A DNA stretch of 64,000 nt from Streptomyces sp. NBC_01288 (GCF_035982055.1 NZ_CP108427.1:5703001-5767000); one strand, 5' to 3'; positions 8,215-16,194 are shown, numbered from the stretch's first letter. Translations and numbers: made by a program. The notes: generated by a model from the letters alone, not told the origin.

Positions 8215-8230
8215 AGAGGTCTAGTCCACT
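8215..8230. promoter_or_regulatory. DasR-responsive element (dre-like box 1)
   Basis: AGAGGTCTAGTCCACT matches the dre consensus AGTGGTCTAGACCACT at 14 of 16 bases. It lies 29 bp upstream of nagK, and DasR control of nagKA is established in S. coelicolor. Glucosamine-6-phosphate relieves DasR binding, which fits the products of these genes. Confidence 0.75.
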
Positions 8231-8232
8231 CA

Positions 8233-8248
8233 CGTGGTGTAGACCTTA
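8233..8248. promoter_or_regulatory. Second, weaker dre-like box
   Basis: CGTGGTGTAGACCTTA matches the dre consensus at 11 of 16 bases, with the core TGGTnTAGACC intact. Its centre is exactly 18 bp from the first box. It is the nearer box to the divergent sugar-binding lipoprotein gene, so both promoters may be controlled. Confidence 0.5.
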
Positions 8249-8251
8249 TGG

Positions 8252-8266
8252 GTTCGCGGAGCGAAC
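8252..8266. promoter_or_regulatory. Small hairpin in the nagK/lipoprotein promoter gap
   Basis: GTTCGC and GCGAAC form a 6-bp inverted repeat around GGA, between the dre-like boxes and the lipoprotein start. It could be an mRNA hairpin or an operator. Confidence 0.3.
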
Positions 8267-8296
8267 GTCACGACAGCAAAGGTTGGGGATTCGGCA

Positions 8297-9562
8297 GTGC
8301 AGCGGCGTAGGACAGGAATGATCGCGGTGACCTCCGCACTGGGCTTGACGGCGGTCCTCGGGGGCTGTGGCCTCGGCGGGGATTCCGGTGAGGTCACTCT
8401 GCGGCTCGTCGCCGCCGACTACGGCGACTCCGCGTCCAACAGTTCGCGGAAATACTGGGACGGGCTCGTCAAGGCGTACGAGGCGAAGCACCCGGACGTC
8501 AAGGTCGAGGTCAGCGTCTACTCCTGGAACGACGTCGACCGCAAGGTCAAGGAGATGGTCGCGGCCGGCAAGGCGCCCGACATGGCGCAGATCGGCGCGT
8601 ACGCGGACTACGCCGACGCGGGCAGGCTGTACTCCACCGCCGACCTGCTCTCCATCCCCGTAGAGGCCGATTTCCTGGAGCCGCTGCTGGACGCGGGGCA
8701 GGTGAACCACATCCAGTACGGCATGCCCTTCGCCGCGTCTACGCGCGTCCTCTTCTACAACAAGACCCTCTTCACCGAGGCCGGGCTCACCCCGCCGAAG
8801 GACTGGAGCGAACTGGCCGCCGACGCGGAGGCGTTGAAGGAGAAGGGCGTGAAGTACCCGTTCGCGCTGCCGCTCGGGTCCGAGGAGGCGCAGGCCGAGA
8901 CGATGCAGTGGCTGCTCGGCGGGGGCGGTGGCTACACCGACGACATCGGCACGTACACCCTCGACTCGACGCAGAACATCTCCACCTTCACCTGGCTGCG
9001 CGACAACCTGGTCGCCAAGGGCCTGACCGGTCCCGTCGCGCCCGCCGAGCTCAATCGCGCGGACGCGTTCGCCGCCTTCGCCAACGGTGACGTCGGCATG
9101 CTCAACGGGCACCCCACCCTCATGCGGCAGGCCGCCAAGAAGGGCGTCAAGTTCGGCACGGTCGCGATGCCCGGCCGCAACGGCAAGGCCAAGACCACGA
9201 TGGGTGTCGCCGACTGGATGGCCGCGTTCAAGCAGAACGGCCACCGCGAGCAGATCGGCGACTTCCTCGACTTCGTCTACAGCGAGAAGAACGTCCTCGC
9301 CTTCTCCCGCGAGTACGACCTCCTGCCGGTGACCAACTCCGCGTCCGAGGCGATGCAGGAGTCCCGGCAGGACAAGGCTCTACGGCCCTTCCTGGAGGAA
9401 CTCCCGCTGTCCACGCTCTACCCGGTCGGCAACACCTCCTGGTCCACGGTCAGCGCGGACATCAAGAAGCGGATAGGGCAGGCGGTGGCCGCGAACGGCA
9501 GCCCGGGGGCGGTGCTGGGGCAGTTGCAGGCGTCGGCGTCGCTGGCGGAGAGCGGGAAGTAG
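8297..9562 (+). CDS. ABC transporter sugar-binding lipoprotein without neighbouring permeases
   Basis: Family 1 extracellular solute-binding protein of 421 residues. A lipoprotein signal peptide ends in a lipobox with TAVLGGC (Cys near residue 24), so it should be tethered outside the membrane. The mature part has the expected order: RLVAADYGDSASN, KYWDGLVKAYEAKHPDVKVE, MPFAASTRVLFYNKTLFTEA (hinge/ligand region) and GDVGMLNGHPTLMRQ. No permease or ATPase gene is adjacent, so it must use transporter subunits coded elsewhere or act as a sensor. It is divergent from nagK across DasR-like boxes, which suggests an amino-sugar or chitooligosaccharide ligand. Confidence 0.8.
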   Translation: MQRRRTGMIAVTSALGLTAVLGGCGLGGDSGEVTLRLVAADYGDSASNSSRKYWDGLVKAYEAKHPDVKVEVSVYSWNDVDRKVKEMVAAGKAPDMAQIGAYADYADAGRLYSTADLLSIPVEADFLEPLLDAGQVNHIQYGMPFAASTRVLFYNKTLFTEAGLTPPKDWSELAADAEALKEKGVKYPFALPLGSEEAQAETMQWLLGGGGGYTDDIGTYTLDSTQNISTFTWLRDNLVAKGLTGPVAPAELNRADAFAAFANGDVGMLNGHPTLMRQAAKKGVKFGTVAMPGRNGKAKTTMGVADWMAAFKQNGHREQIGDFLDFVYSEKNVLAFSREYDLLPVTNSASEAMQESRQDKALRPFLEELPLSTLYPVGNTSWSTVSADIKKRIGQAVAANGSPGAVLGQLQASASLAESGK

Positions 9563-9615
9563 CAGCCGGGCAGCGTCCGGGGGCGTTGTCAGTGGCGGGG
9601 GTTACGGTTCAGGGC

Positions 9616-9867
9616 ATGGACGACGACCGGCCCTCGCGGCTCCCTTCGCTGAACCGGAGGGAACAGGACATCCTCGCGCTGGAGCGCCGCGGTTTCCCCG
9701 GCCCCGGCGTGAAGGAGCGCGCGATCCGCGAGGAGCTGGGCCTGGCCCCCGTGCGCTACTACCAGCTGCTCAACGCCCTGCTGGACGACGAGCGGGCGCT
9801 GGCCCACGACCCGGTGACGGTGAACAGGCTGAGACGGGTCCGTGAAACGAGGCGTGGGGAGAGGTAG
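9616..9867 (+). CDS. DUF3263 small protein
   Basis: An 83-residue actinobacterial protein of unknown function (DUF3263 pattern: SLNRREQDILALERRGFPGP, then KERAIREELGLAPVRYYQLL). The helix-turn-helix-like run ERAIREELGLAPVRYYQLLNALLD suggests DNA or RNA contact, but this is inference. The ATG at 9616 follows TACGGT, so the mRNA may be leaderless. It lies just upstream of and in line with otsB. Confidence 0.7.
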   Translation: MDDDRPSRLPSLNRREQDILALERRGFPGPGVKERAIREELGLAPVRYYQLLNALLDDERALAHDPVTVNRLRRVRETRRGER

Positions 9868-9910
9868 CAGCAGGTGTGGGTCCCGGCCCCGCCCGGATAG
9901 GGTCGTCGAC

Positions 9911-10774
9911 ATGGGCAGCCCTCAGGACTCCACCGATCCCCTGCACACACTGCCGACCCCCGCCACCCGCGCCGGGCGCGAGGCTCTGGAGGCGATCCTC
10001 GCCAAACCGGCCGCCGCGGTGATCGGGCTCGACTTCGACGGCACACTCGCCCCGATCGTGCCGGACCCCGAGCAGGCGCGGGCCCACCCGGGCGCGGTGC
10101 CGGCGCTGGCCGCACTCGCCCCGAAGGTGGCCTCCGTGGCCGTGATCACCGGCCGCCCGGCCGGCGTGGCGGTCCGCAACGGCGGCTTCGCGGGCGTACC
10201 GGGACTGGAACACCTGGTCGTGCTCGGCCACTACGGCACGGAGCGCTGGGACGCGGTGAGCAGCACGGTCAGCGCCCCCGCCCCGCACCCCGGGGTCGCG
10301 GCGGTCCGCGCCGAGCTGCCGGGCTTCCTGGACGGGATCGGCGCCTGGCAGGGCACCTGGATCGAGGAGAAGGGCCGCGCGCTGGCGGTCCACACCCGCC
10401 GGGCGACCGACCCCCAGGCGGCCTACGAGGCCCTCCGCGCCCCCCTCACCGACCTCGCCACCCGCCACGGCCTGATCGTCGAACCCGGCCGCATGGTCCT
10501 GGAGTTGCGCCCGCCGGGCATGGACAAGGGCGTAGCGCTCCTCGACTACCTCCGCGAAACCGGCGCCGAGTCCGTCCTCTACGCCGGCGACGACCTGGGC
10601 GACCTCCCCGCCTTCGCCGCCGTGGAGAAACTCCGCTCGGACGGCGTTCCGGGTCTGCTGGTGTGCAGTGGCAGCTCGGAGGTCGCGGAGCTTTCGGACC
10701 GGGCGGACCTGGTGGTGGACGGCCCGGCGGGGGTCGTAGGACTGCTGGCGGCGATCGCGGCCCAACTGGGCTGA
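9911..10774 (+). CDS. otsB: Trehalose-6-phosphate phosphatase
   Basis: Removes phosphate from trehalose-6-phosphate, the second step of OtsA/OtsB trehalose synthesis in the cytoplasm. The 287-residue HAD-superfamily protein has the nucleophile motif LDFDGTLAPIV, the second motif VITGRP, the cap segment ending VLELRPPGMDKGVAL with its conserved Lys, and the metal-binding motif YAGDDLGDLPAF. The ATG at 9911 lies nine bases after TAGGGT, suggesting a leaderless mRNA. It converges on otsA, with a long perfect hairpin between the two. Confidence 0.9.
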   Translation: MGSPQDSTDPLHTLPTPATRAGREALEAILAKPAAAVIGLDFDGTLAPIVPDPEQARAHPGAVPALAALAPKVASVAVITGRPAGVAVRNGGFAGVPGLEHLVVLGHYGTERWDAVSSTVSAPAPHPGVAAVRAELPGFLDGIGAWQGTWIEEKGRALAVHTRRATDPQAAYEALRAPLTDLATRHGLIVEPGRMVLELRPPGMDKGVALLDYLRETGAESVLYAGDDLGDLPAFAAVEKLRSDGVPGLLVCSGSSEVAELSDRADLVVDGPAGVVGLLAAIAAQLG

Positions 10775-10795
10775 GCGGGACCGGGCAGGGGCTGT

Positions 10796-10842
10796 TCCGA
10801 AAAAGTGTGACACTTTCGGCGAAAGTGTCACACTTTTTCGGA
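10796..10842. terminator. Perfect 22-bp-stem hairpin between convergent otsB and otsA
   Basis: Arms 10796-10817 and 10821-10842 are exact complements over 22 bp with only a GGC loop (arm core GAAAAAGTGTGACACTTTC). It sits between convergent genes, so it can act as a bidirectional terminator. The GTGTGACACTT sequence, not just the fold, reappears at 56241-56275 between other convergent genes. Confidence 0.8.
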
Positions 10843-10858
10843 GAGGGTGCTCCGGCGC

Positions 10859-12265
10859 TCAGCCCTTGAGCGCGTTCAGCTGTTCCAGGAACCACTGGGC
10901 CGGGGGCAGGGCCGTAGCCGCCGCCGCCAACCTCTTCGTGCGCTCGGCTCGTTCCTCGGCCGGCATGGTCAACGCCTCGTGGAGCGCGGCGGCCGTGCCG
11001 ATCACGTCGTACGGGTTGACCGGGATCGCGTCCTCGCCCAACTCCTCGTAGGCGCCCGCCTCCCGGGAGAGGACCAGGACGCAGCCCTCGTCGGAGACGA
11101 CCGGGACCTCCTTGGCGACGAGGTTCATGCCGTCGCGGATGGGGTTGACGAGGGCCACGTCGGCGAGGCGGTACGCGGCCAGGGAGCGGGCGAAGTCGTC
11201 CTCGACGTGGAGGAGCACCGGGGTCCAACCCGGTTTCCCGTACTGAGAGTTGATCTCGTCCGCCACCCGCTGCACCTCCGCCGTGTAGTCGCGGTAGACG
11301 GCGAGGTCCTGCCGGGAGGGGTAGGCGAACGCCACGTGGACGACCTGTTCCAGCAACTCCGCGTGGTCGTCGAGGAGTTGGCGGTACGCCAGGAGTCCGC
11401 GCACGATGTTCTTGGACAGTTCGGTGCGGTCGACGCGGACGATCGTCCTGCGCCCCTCGCCGATCTCCTCGCGGAGGGCCACGATCCGCTCCTCCACGTC
11501 CGGCTCGTGCGAGCGGGCGCGCAGGAAGTCGGCGTCGGCGCCGAGGCCGTGGACGCCGATCAGGGTGTCACCGACGCCCCCGGTGAACTCCGTACAGCAG
11601 GCCGCGAACGCGTCCGCCCAGCGGTGGGTGAGGAAGCCGAGGCGGTCCGCGCCGAGCATGCCCGTCAGCAGCTGCTCACGGATGTCGTCCGGCAGCATGC
11701 GGAAGTAGTCCGCCGGTGCCCAGGGGGTGTGCGAGAAGTGGCCGATGCGCAGGTCCGGCCTCAACTCCCGCAGCATTCCCGGGACCAGGCACAGGTGGTA
11801 GTCCTGCACGATCGCGACGGCACCCTGCGCCGCCTCGTCCGCCAACGCCTCCGCGAACGCCCGGTTGTACGTCTCGTACGACGCCCACTGACGCCGGAAC
11901 TCCGCGTCGAAGACCGGCTCCAGCGGGGTCTGGTACAGCATGTGGTGGACGAACCACAGCACGGAGTTGGCGATGCCGTTGTACGCGTCGGCGTGCACGT
12001 CCGCCGGGATGTCCAGCATCCGTACGCCGTCCTCGCCGACCCCGCGCCGCACCGCCTCGCGGTCGCCGTCGGACAGCGCCGAGCACACCCACAGCGCACC
12101 CGCGTCCGGCCCGATCGCCGACAGCCCGGACACCAGCCCGCCGCCACCCCGTTTGGCGCGCAGCGAACCGTCGTCGCCCACCTCGTAGGAGACCGGGCCG
12201 CGATTGGACGCGACGAGCACCTGAGCGGCACCGGACGCGGGCGAGGGGGACGACGTAGAAGCCAT
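10859..12265 (-). CDS. otsA: Trehalose-6-phosphate synthase
   Basis: Transfers glucose from UDP- or GDP-glucose to glucose-6-phosphate (glycosyltransferase family 20). The 468-residue protein shows the N-terminal ASNRGPVSYE loop, the glucose-6-phosphate region WFVHHMLY, IVQDYHLCLVPGMLR, HTPWAPADYFRMLP, RTELSKNI, and the nucleotide-sugar binding tail LVNPIRDGMNLVAKE. The start MASTSS at 12265 is preceded by TAGGTT at leaderless distance. It is transcribed after gpgS on the reverse strand and converges with otsB, so the two trehalose genes are not co-transcribed. Confidence 0.92.
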   Translation of the reverse strand: MASTSSPSPASGAAQVLVASNRGPVSYEVGDDGSLRAKRGGGGLVSGLSAIGPDAGALWVCSALSDGDREAVRRGVGEDGVRMLDIPADVHADAYNGIANSVLWFVHHMLYQTPLEPVFDAEFRRQWASYETYNRAFAEALADEAAQGAVAIVQDYHLCLVPGMLRELRPDLRIGHFSHTPWAPADYFRMLPDDIREQLLTGMLGADRLGFLTHRWADAFAACCTEFTGGVGDTLIGVHGLGADADFLRARSHEPDVEERIVALREEIGEGRRTIVRVDRTELSKNIVRGLLAYRQLLDDHAELLEQVVHVAFAYPSRQDLAVYRDYTAEVQRVADEINSQYGKPGWTPVLLHVEDDFARSLAAYRLADVALVNPIRDGMNLVAKEVPVVSDEGCVLVLSREAGAYEELGEDAIPVNPYDVIGTAAALHEALTMPAEERAERTKRLAAAATALPPAQWFLEQLNALKG

Positions 12266-12291
12266 ACGGCACAACCTAGCCCGGGCCGGAA

Positions 12292-12356
12292 ACGCTCAAA
12301 CGTACGGACGGCCGTCGGCGGACTGCACGAGTCCGTATACGACCGTCCGTGAGCGT
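12292..12356. terminator. Hairpin between gpgS and otsA
   Basis: ACGCTC plus ACGGACGG (12292-12311, six-base bulge) pairs with CCGTCCGT plus GAGCGT (12343-12356). It lies just after the gpgS stop and just upstream of the otsA promoter, so it probably ends gpgS transcripts. Confidence 0.5.
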
Positions 12357-12370
12357 CTGTAACTGTGTGG

Positions 12371-13357
12371 TTATGCGACCTTGCGTGACTGGTACTCGGT
12401 GATGTCCGCCATCGGCGGGCGTTCCTCCGTGTCCACGGAGTACGTGCGCGGCTCGAAACCGTCCGGACCCCGCTCGAACTGGGTGAGCGACGGCCGGATC
12501 AGATGCCCTCGGGCCAGCCGCAGCTGAGCCGTGCGGTAGATCTGCGCGGCCATCCGCCCCAGGGCCTGCCCGTCCTGGTGGCGGTGCTTGCGCACCCCGA
12601 CGTCGACCTGGGCGAGGGCGTCCAGCCCCACCAGGTGCAGCGCGTCCACCAGCATGCCCAGCTCGACGCCGTACCCGACCGGGAACGGCAGCTGCTCCAG
12701 CAGCGAGCGGCGGGCCGCGTACTCGCCGCCGAGCGGCTGCACGAAACCGGCCAGCTGCGGCCAGTGCATGTTCAGCAGCGGGCGGGCCATCAGCTCGGTG
12801 ACGCGTCCGCCCTGGCCGGCCGCGCCGCCGAGCGGGCGGTCGTACATCGCCTTGACGAGGTCGACGCCGGGGTCGGTGAGCAGCGGGCCCACGATCCCGG
12901 TGACGAAGTCGGAGGAGAACTCCTTCAGGTCCGCGTCGACGAAGGCGACGATGTCGCCGCTGGTGACCAGCAGTGAGCGCCACAGCACCTCGCCCTTGCC
13001 GGGCACGGCGGGGATGCGCGGCAGGATGTCGTCACGGTGCACGACCCGGGCGCCCGCCGCGGCGGCCACCTCGGAGGTGCGGTCGGTGGACCCCGAGTCG
13101 ACGACGACGATCTCGTCGACGAGCGGGACCTGCTGCATGAGGTCGTGACGGATGATCGCGACGATGTCGCCGACCGTCGCTTCCTCGTTCAGCGCGGGCA
13201 GCACGACGGAGACCGACTGGCCCGTGCGGTGCTTCGCGGCCAGGATCTTGTGGAGCGGCCGGTCGGTCATGGACCAGGAGCGGGTGCTCAGCCAGTGCTC
13301 GACTTCCTTCAGCACGTTGCGCGGCTCCTCTGCGTTCTCTCGGCGAGTGACGGTCAC
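12371..13357 (-). CDS. gpgS: Glucosyl-3-phosphoglycerate synthase (GT81)
   Basis: Transfers glucose from a nucleotide sugar to 3-phosphoglycerate, the first step towards glucosylglycerate, a compatible solute and a precursor in related actinobacteria. The 328-residue GT-A enzyme has VVLPALNEEATVGDIV for nucleotide binding, the DSGSTDRT loop, the metal-binding VDADLKEF (DxD), and the acceptor/donor regions LNMHWPQLAGFVQPLGGEYA and GYGVELGMLVDAL. The GTG start at 13357 begins VTVTRRENAEEP. The GpgP phosphatase is not next to it. Its proximity to otsA/otsB makes an osmolyte cluster. Confidence 0.85.
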   Translation of the reverse strand: MTVTRRENAEEPRNVLKEVEHWLSTRSWSMTDRPLHKILAAKHRTGQSVSVVLPALNEEATVGDIVAIIRHDLMQQVPLVDEIVVVDSGSTDRTSEVAAAAGARVVHRDDILPRIPAVPGKGEVLWRSLLVTSGDIVAFVDADLKEFSSDFVTGIVGPLLTDPGVDLVKAMYDRPLGGAAGQGGRVTELMARPLLNMHWPQLAGFVQPLGGEYAARRSLLEQLPFPVGYGVELGMLVDALHLVGLDALAQVDVGVRKHRHQDGQALGRMAAQIYRTAQLRLARGHLIRPSLTQFERGPDGFEPRTYSVDTEERPPMADITEYQSRKVA

Positions 13358-13530
13358 CGTGTGTAGGCCCGCCGCGGTAGCGGCAGGTGGATTCCGTCGT
13401 CTCGCGGTTCGGACGGCTCACTCAACTGTCCTGGCCTTCGGTTACAGTCTTGAACAACGCTGATGACCATCGCATGTCGGGGGCCGTCAACGCTCACGCA
13501 AGTGACACAACCGCATACACAACTGAACAC

Positions 13531-13648
13531 CGCTCATCCAGAGGGGCAGAGGGATACGGCCCGTTGAAGCCCCGGCAACCCTCCAGCCGGTCTTGTCACG
13601 TTGATGTGGCGAGGCTCCCGGCTCGGGAAGGTGCCAAATCCGTCTCAT
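13531..13648 (+). promoter_or_regulatory. SAM-I (S-box) riboswitch leader of thrC
   Basis: The S-box core is readable in order: CTCATCCAGAGGGGCAGAGG, then GATACGGCCCGTTGAAGCCC, CGGCAACC, a P3 stem AGCCGG/CCGGCT, and GGAAGGTGCCAAATCC. These are the most conserved SAM-contacting segments of the class. The last conserved bases are about 50 bp before the thrC start, with no clear intrinsic terminator between them, so control of ribosome access is likely. S-adenosylmethionine binding would be expected to lower thrC expression. I could not identify an obvious P1 pairing by eye. Confidence 0.85.
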
Positions 13649-13692
13649 GGCGAAACGCGTCGTGAGGAAGATGAGGAAAGGGCCTCGCCTCC

Positions 13693-14988
13693 ATGGCTGC
13701 GCAGACTGTTGCAAGCACCACGAACTCCGTAGACGCCGTCGATCTCGGCCCCGCCGCCGCGCTGTCCTGCCGCGAGTGCGGCCACCGCGTCCCGCTCGGT
13801 CCGGTCTTCGCCTGCGAGGAGTGTTTCGGCCCGCTGGAGATCGCCTACGACTTCTCGGCCTACGACACCGAAGAGCTCCGCAAGCAGATCGAAGCGGGCC
13901 CCGCGAACATCTGGCGTTACGCGCCCCTGCTGCCCGTCCCCGCCGACGTGGCCGACAAGCCGAACATCAACCCCGGCTGGACCAAGCTCGTCCAGGCCGA
14001 CAACCTCGCCCGCGAACTGGGCGTCGACGCGGGCAAGTTGTTCGTCAAGGACGACTCCGGCAACCCGACGCACTCCTTCAAGGACCGCGTCGTGGCCCAG
14101 GCCATCGAGGCTGCCCGTGCCTTCAACTTCACCACCCTCTCCTGCTCCTCCACCGGCAACCTCGCGGGTGCCGTCGGTGCCGCCGCGGCCCGGGCCGGCT
14201 TCCGTTCCTGCGTGTTCATCCCGCACGACCTGGAGCAGGGCAAGATCGTCATGGCCGCGATCTACGGCGGCGAGCTCGTCGGCATCGAGGGCAACTACGA
14301 CGACGTGAACCGCTTCTGCTCCGAGCTGATCGGTGACCCGGCGGGCGAGGGCTGGGGGTTCGTCAACGTCAACCTCCGGCCGTACTACGCGGAGGGTTCC
14401 AAGACCCTCGCCTACGAGATCTGCGAGCAGCTGGGGTGGAAGCTTCCGGACCAGCTGGTCGTGCCGATCGCCTCCGGGTCGCAGCTCACGAAGATCGACA
14501 AGGGCTTGCAGGAGCTGATCGAGCTCGGGCTCGTCGAGGACAGGCCGTACAAGATCTTCGGGGCGCAGGCGGAAGGGTGTTCGCCGGTCTCCGTCGCCTA
14601 CAAGGCGGGGCATGACGTCGTGCGGCCGCAGAAGCCGAACACGATCGCGAAGTCGCTGGCCATCGGGAACCCGGCGGACGGGCCGTATGTCCTCGACATC
14701 GCTCGGCGGACCGGTGGGGCGGTGGAGGACGTCAACGACGAGCAGGTTGTCGACGCGATCAAGTTGCTGGCGCGGACCGAGGGGATCTTTGCGGAGACCG
14801 CGGGTGGGGTGACCGTCGGTGTGGCGAAGAAGCTGATCGAGAACGGGTTGCTGGATCCGACCCTGACGACGGTGGTCCTCAACACCGGTGATGGTCTGAA
14901 GACGCTGGACGCGGTGGCTGGTACCGGGCTCACCGCGACGATCCGGCCGAACCTTGAGTCGTTCAGGGAAGCCGGGCTTGCGTCGTAG
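13693..14988 (+). CDS. thrC: Threonine synthase
   Basis: PLP enzyme converting O-phosphohomoserine to threonine. The 431-residue protein has an N-terminal Cys4 ribbon (CRECGH then CEECFG), the PLP-lysine motif THSFKDR (Lys130), the phosphate-binding SCSSTGNLAGAVGA, and the AETAGGVTVGVAKKL C-terminal segment. The start MAAQTVAS follows GAGGAAAGG. A SAM-I riboswitch leads it: threonine and methionine branches compete for phosphohomoserine-derived carbon, so a SAM input to thrC is logical but unusual. The downstream cysO is separated by a dispersed repeat. Confidence 0.95.
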   Translation: MAAQTVASTTNSVDAVDLGPAAALSCRECGHRVPLGPVFACEECFGPLEIAYDFSAYDTEELRKQIEAGPANIWRYAPLLPVPADVADKPNINPGWTKLVQADNLARELGVDAGKLFVKDDSGNPTHSFKDRVVAQAIEAARAFNFTTLSCSSTGNLAGAVGAAAARAGFRSCVFIPHDLEQGKIVMAAIYGGELVGIEGNYDDVNRFCSELIGDPAGEGWGFVNVNLRPYYAEGSKTLAYEICEQLGWKLPDQLVVPIASGSQLTKIDKGLQELIELGLVEDRPYKIFGAQAEGCSPVSVAYKAGHDVVRPQKPNTIAKSLAIGNPADGPYVLDIARRTGGAVEDVNDEQVVDAIKLLARTEGIFAETAGGVTVGVAKKLIENGLLDPTLTTVVLNTGDGLKTLDAVAGTGLTATIRPNLESFREAGLAS

Positions 14989-15016
14989 CGTCGTTGTCGT
15001 CTGCGGGCCCGGTGGG

Positions 15017-15048
15017 GGCTGGTCGCGCAGTTCCCCGCGCCCCTAAAA
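15017..15048 (+). repeat. Dispersed repeat family A, copy 2
   Basis: GGCTGGTCGCGCAGTTCCCC continuing GCGCCCCTAAAA, in the 92-bp gap between thrC and cysO. It is identical over its core to the copies at 31.1 kb and (reversed) at 31.2 kb. Confidence 0.8.
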
Positions 15049-15080
15049 GCAAAAGCCGCACCTGACCGGAGGTCATCAGC

Positions 15081-15356
15081 ATGAGCGTTAGTGTCCGCAT
15101 CCCCACCATTCTCCGCACCTACACGGGCGGGCAGGCCGAGGTGACCGCCGAAGGCGGCACCCTCGCCGAGGTCATCAGTGACCTGGAGAAGAACCATGCC
15201 GGGATCTCTGCCCGCGTGCTCGACGATCAGGGCAAGCTGCGGCGGTTCGTCAATGTGTACGTGAATGACGACGATGTGCGGTTCGAGCAGGGGCTGGAGA
15301 CGGCCACTCCGGACGGGGCCGGCGTCTCGATCATTCCGGCTGTCGCCGGCGGCTGA
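15081..15356 (+). CDS. cysO: Sulfur carrier protein CysO (MoaD/ThiS fold)
   Basis: A 91-residue beta-grasp protein ending in the diagnostic Gly-Gly (VAGG) that is thiocarboxylated. The sequence SVRIPTILRTYTGGQ, RRFVNVYVNDDDVRF and VSIIPAVAGG is very close to M. tuberculosis CysO as I remember it. There it donates sulfide to CysM for cysteine synthesis from O-phosphoserine, and Mec releases the product. Neither a cysM-like nor a mec-like gene is adjacent here; thrC is. GGAGG lies before the ATG. A role as general sulfur donor to thio-sugar or thioamide enzymes is also known for such carriers. Confidence 0.85.
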   Translation: MSVSVRIPTILRTYTGGQAEVTAEGGTLAEVISDLEKNHAGISARVLDDQGKLRRFVNVYVNDDDVRFEQGLETATPDGAGVSIIPAVAGG

Positions 15357-15416
15357 GCGGCGGTCTGGCGGGCCCCGGAAATTACCCTGGGTAACGCCGA
15401 TTACCAAGAGTTCATC

Positions 15417-15455
15417 GAATTGCCCCCTCCGTGAGAGAAGCGGAGGGGGCAATTC
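15417..15455. terminator. Terminator after cysO
   Basis: Perfect 15-bp stem (GAATTGCCCCCTCCG with its complement) and a 9-base loop. It has AATT at its base on both strands, so it could work in either direction. Confidence 0.8.
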
Positions 15456-15809
15456 TGTAGGGTTGAGCGGGGTACAGTTGGGGAACCCGCTCCACTCCGC
15501 ATGCCGGACGCATATGAGTACCCGCTCCGCGTGCGATGAGAAGTAGCCAAAGTGTGCATTCCTTTTGCGCGTTATGTTCCCTTTATCGGGCCCGACTTGC
15601 CCTGAAGTCGGACGAATTCTCCGTATATTCCCGACCGGTCCTGCCCGGAATTCTCGTCGGATTGACCTGTTGCAGACGGCAGTTGGACGGATACATTCGG
15701 CCGCGGTCGACGCGTTCCGGCGCACGCCCCCAATCCTGTGGGGGGTGAGGTCTGACCCGGATCCGCGAAGTGCGGGTCCGTGCAAGGGCCAGTAATAGGG
15801 GAGTTAGGC
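15456..15809 (+). promoter_or_regulatory. Non-coding leader region of the cold-shock gene
   Basis: About 350 bp without a credible gene. It is less GC-rich than its surroundings (runs such as TTTTGCGCGTTATGTTCCCT and GAATTCTCCGTATATTCCCG), as expected for the promoter and long 5' leader of a cspA-type gene. I cannot place the transcription start. AGGGGAG near 15797 is the ribosome site. Confidence 0.45.
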
Positions 15810-16016
15810 ATGGCTCAGGGCACCGTCAAATGGTTCAACGCGGAGAAGGGGTACGGCTTCATCGCGGTCGACGGTGGTGCGGATGTTTTCGTCCACTACA
15901 GCGCGATTCAGATGGACGGCTACCGCACCCTGGAAGAGGGTCAGCGGGTCGATTTCGAGATCTCGCAGGGTCAGAAGGGGCCGCAGGCGGACATGGTCCG
16001 GCTCGCGACTACCTGA
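15810..16016 (+). CDS. Cold-shock protein (CspA family, 68 residues)
   Basis: A single OB-fold RNA/DNA chaperone. RNP1 (KGYGFIAVD) and RNP2 (VFVHYSAI) are intact, and the length is typical. Start MAQGTVKWFN follows AGGGGAG. It lies upstream of groEL in the same direction but is separated by a terminator and the CIRCE region. Other cold-shock genes occur in any Streptomyces genome, and a longer paralogue lies at 46564-46947. Confidence 0.95.
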   Translation: MAQGTVKWFNAEKGYGFIAVDGGADVFVHYSAIQMDGYRTLEEGQRVDFEISQGQKGPQADMVRLATT

Positions 16017-16057
16017 AGCACGCGCCGGCGAACAGCAGCGACGTTCTTCGTTCCTCA

Positions 16058-16109
16058 CCGAAGGGCTCGTACTCCTGGGGGGTCACCTCCTGGGGTACGG
16101 GCCCTTCGG
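16058..16109 (+). terminator. Terminator after the cold-shock gene
   Basis: CCGAAGGGCTCGTAC (16058-16072) pairs with GTACGGGCCCTTCGG (16095-16109) with one non-Watson-Crick position; a 22-base loop separates the arms. It lies 40 bp after the stop codon. Confidence 0.65.
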
Positions 16110-16167
16110 CATGCCCCGTGCGCACCTCGCGCGCCCCGTGAAGGAGGGGCCCAGAACCTGGGAGCCG

Positions 16168-16194
16168 CTTGCACTCGACCATGCCGAGTGCTAA
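16168..16194. promoter_or_regulatory. CIRCE element 1 (HrcA operator) of groEL
   Basis: CTTGCACTC, nine bases, GAGTGCTAA. The right half is perfect and the left half deviates at two bases from TTAGCACTC. HrcA binds CIRCE and represses chaperonin genes until heat shock. Confidence 0.85.

Noticed and set aside
10847..12352. A 501-residue plus-strand open frame opposite otsA
   Set aside because: Shadow of otsA; no ribosome site and shadow-type amino-acid bias.
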